Source of the DNA: Anaeromyxobacter sp.
GTDB taxonomy: Bacteria > Myxococcota > Myxococcia > Myxococcales > Anaeromyxobacteraceae
Length of the DNA stretch: 64,000 nt
NCBI GenBank assembly: GCA_016718565.1
Contig: JADKCZ010000001.1
Location: 620,001-684,000, forward strand
Reading direction: 5' to 3'
The position numbers and the translations under genes were made by a program. Below the pieces are notes generated by a model. The model searched no databases. It was not told the origin of the DNA and was given only the letters and a program-made list of their open reading frames with translations. This document shows, one piece after another, positions 63,309 through 64,000 of this stretch (positions are counted from its first letter, which is position 1; each line of letters starts with the position of its first letter).

Positions 63309-64000
63309 GTGGCCTCCATCGGCCACACGCCGCTGTCGGCGGCCCTGAAGGCGCTGCGCACCGAGCTGCACGGCGGGCCGCGCGCCGACCTCGGCAACGA
63401 CGTGACCGAGCTGGCGGCGCTGCTGCTGGAGCGCGAGCTGCGCCGCTTCGCCACGGTGCGCGACCCGGCCGAGCAGGAGCTGCTCTCCTCCCTGCCGGAC
63501 GCCGCCGCGGTGGTGTCCAAGGACGGCCGGGTCAAGGCCTGCAACGCCGCCTTCGACGCGCTGGCGGCCGGCGGGCGGGCCGCCGGCATGACCCCGCTCG
63601 AGGTGACGCGCAGCGCCGAGCTGGCCGAGGCGGTGAAGCGGGCGCTGGAGGGGACGGCCCGGCGCCTCGATCTCGACCTGCCGCGCCGCTCCTTCTCGGC
63701 GCAGCTCACCCCGCTGCTGCGCGGCGAGGTGCTGGTGCTGCTGCGCGACACCACCGAGGAGCGGCGCGCCGCCGCCACCCGGCGCGACTTCGTGGCCAAC
63801 GCCTCGCACGAGCTGCGCACCCCGGTGGCGGCCATCCGCGGCGCCGCCGAGACCCTGCTGGGCGGCGCGCTGGAGCAGCCGGAGGCGGCCCGGCACTTCG
63901 TGGAGATGGTGCACCGCCAGGCCGAGCGGCTGTCGCGCCTCACCCAGGACCTGCTGGACCTGTCGCGCCTGGAGTCGCGGCAGTGGCGCTTCGACGTGGC
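63309..64000 (+). CDS. phoR: PhoR-like sensor histidine kinase, N-terminal part
   Basis: Partial, cut by the window end; starts at a GTG directly after the phoB TAG. The visible 230 residues hold a PAS-like domain (LPDAAAVVSKDGRVKACNAAFDALA) and the HisKA box FVANASHELRTPVAAIRGAA with the phospho-histidine, then AERLSRLTQDLLDLSRLES, all PhoR-like. Unlike E. coli PhoR there are no hydrophobic membrane segments before the PAS domain, so this kinase appears soluble. The ATPase domain lies beyond the window. Confidence 0.85.
   Translation, partial: MASIGHTPLSAALKALRTELHGGPRADLGNDVTELAALLLERELRRFATVRDPAEQELLSSLPDAAAVVSKDGRVKACNAAFDALAAGGRAAGMTPLEVTRSAELAEAVKRALEGTARRLDLDLPRRSFSAQLTPLLRGEVLVLLRDTTEERRAAATRRDFVANASHELRTPVAAIRGAAETLLGGALEQPEAARHFVEMVHRQAERLSRLTQDLLDLSRLESRQWRFDV

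Overview
The window is very GC-rich (about 75% by eye), densely packed DNA with many GTG starts and overlapping genes. Several features point to a myxobacterium-type deltaproteobacterium (Myxococcota), most like Anaeromyxobacter: a MYXO-CTERM-like sorting tail, a DUF4388 protein, a free-standing GspE N-terminal-domain protein, a MASE1 hybrid kinase and Pro/Ala/Lys-rich tails. This placement is inference from gene content; no 16S rRNA or tRNA gene was seen. About 63 genes are called. No gap between genes exceeds about 250 bp.

Layout. 1-2.6 kb: end of a DAHP synthase, ppnP and a DUF885 metallopeptidase. 2.7-12.9 kb (minus strand): MASE1 hybrid kinase, panD and trpE-G-D-C-F-B-A. Every trp-trp junction overlaps. 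TrpE and TrpB carry long low-complexity C-terminal tails made of a 12-bp minisatellite, and the trpB tail also holds two REP-like palindromes. 13-18.2 kb: a class III cyclase-like protein with an inserted coiled coil, convergent with a protein holding three DsbA domains. 18.3-23 kb: a TusA-like/PP-loop sulfur-transfer pair, a penicillin-binding transpeptidase, a DUF4388 protein and a TlpA-like thioredoxin. 23.2-29.9 kb: a plus-strand run of a diaminopentanoate-dehydrogenase-like enzyme, two MaoC-type dehydratases (one with a histone-H1-like tail), lipoproteins, a trans-sulfuration enzyme and ExbB/ExbD. The end of exbD runs into a suspicious poly-G tract.

30-41 kb: GspE-N protein, ferredoxin-NADP reductase, ApaG, a GT-C-like membrane protein, a sirtuin, surface proteins, a polysaccharide-monooxygenase-like protein whose start codon is not canonical, and a zinc alcohol dehydrogenase. 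41-47.9 kb (minus strand): a citrate lyase operon (citC-D-[PPC/DUF296]-E-F-X-G) headed by a metallophosphoesterase. 48-55.4 kb: PQQ-type sugar dehydrogenase, pterin dehydratase, cyclic-nucleotide-binding protein, CPA1 antiporter, POT peptide transporter and small proteins.

55.4-64 kb: a thioredoxin-like gene with an in-frame TGA exactly at the first cysteine of its W-C-x-x-C site, making it a strong selenoprotein candidate and the most interesting single observation here. It is followed by a methyltransferase, a Cache-HAMP sensor with a cysteine-rich tail, an RlmL-like RNA methyltransferase, a diguanylate cyclase, an OmpA-like lipoprotein and a phoB-phoR pair cut by the window end.

The recurring biological themes are thiol/sulfur redox chemistry (triple DsbA, TlpA, TusA/PP-loop, selenothioredoxin), nucleotide signalling and expansion of simple repeats inside reading frames.
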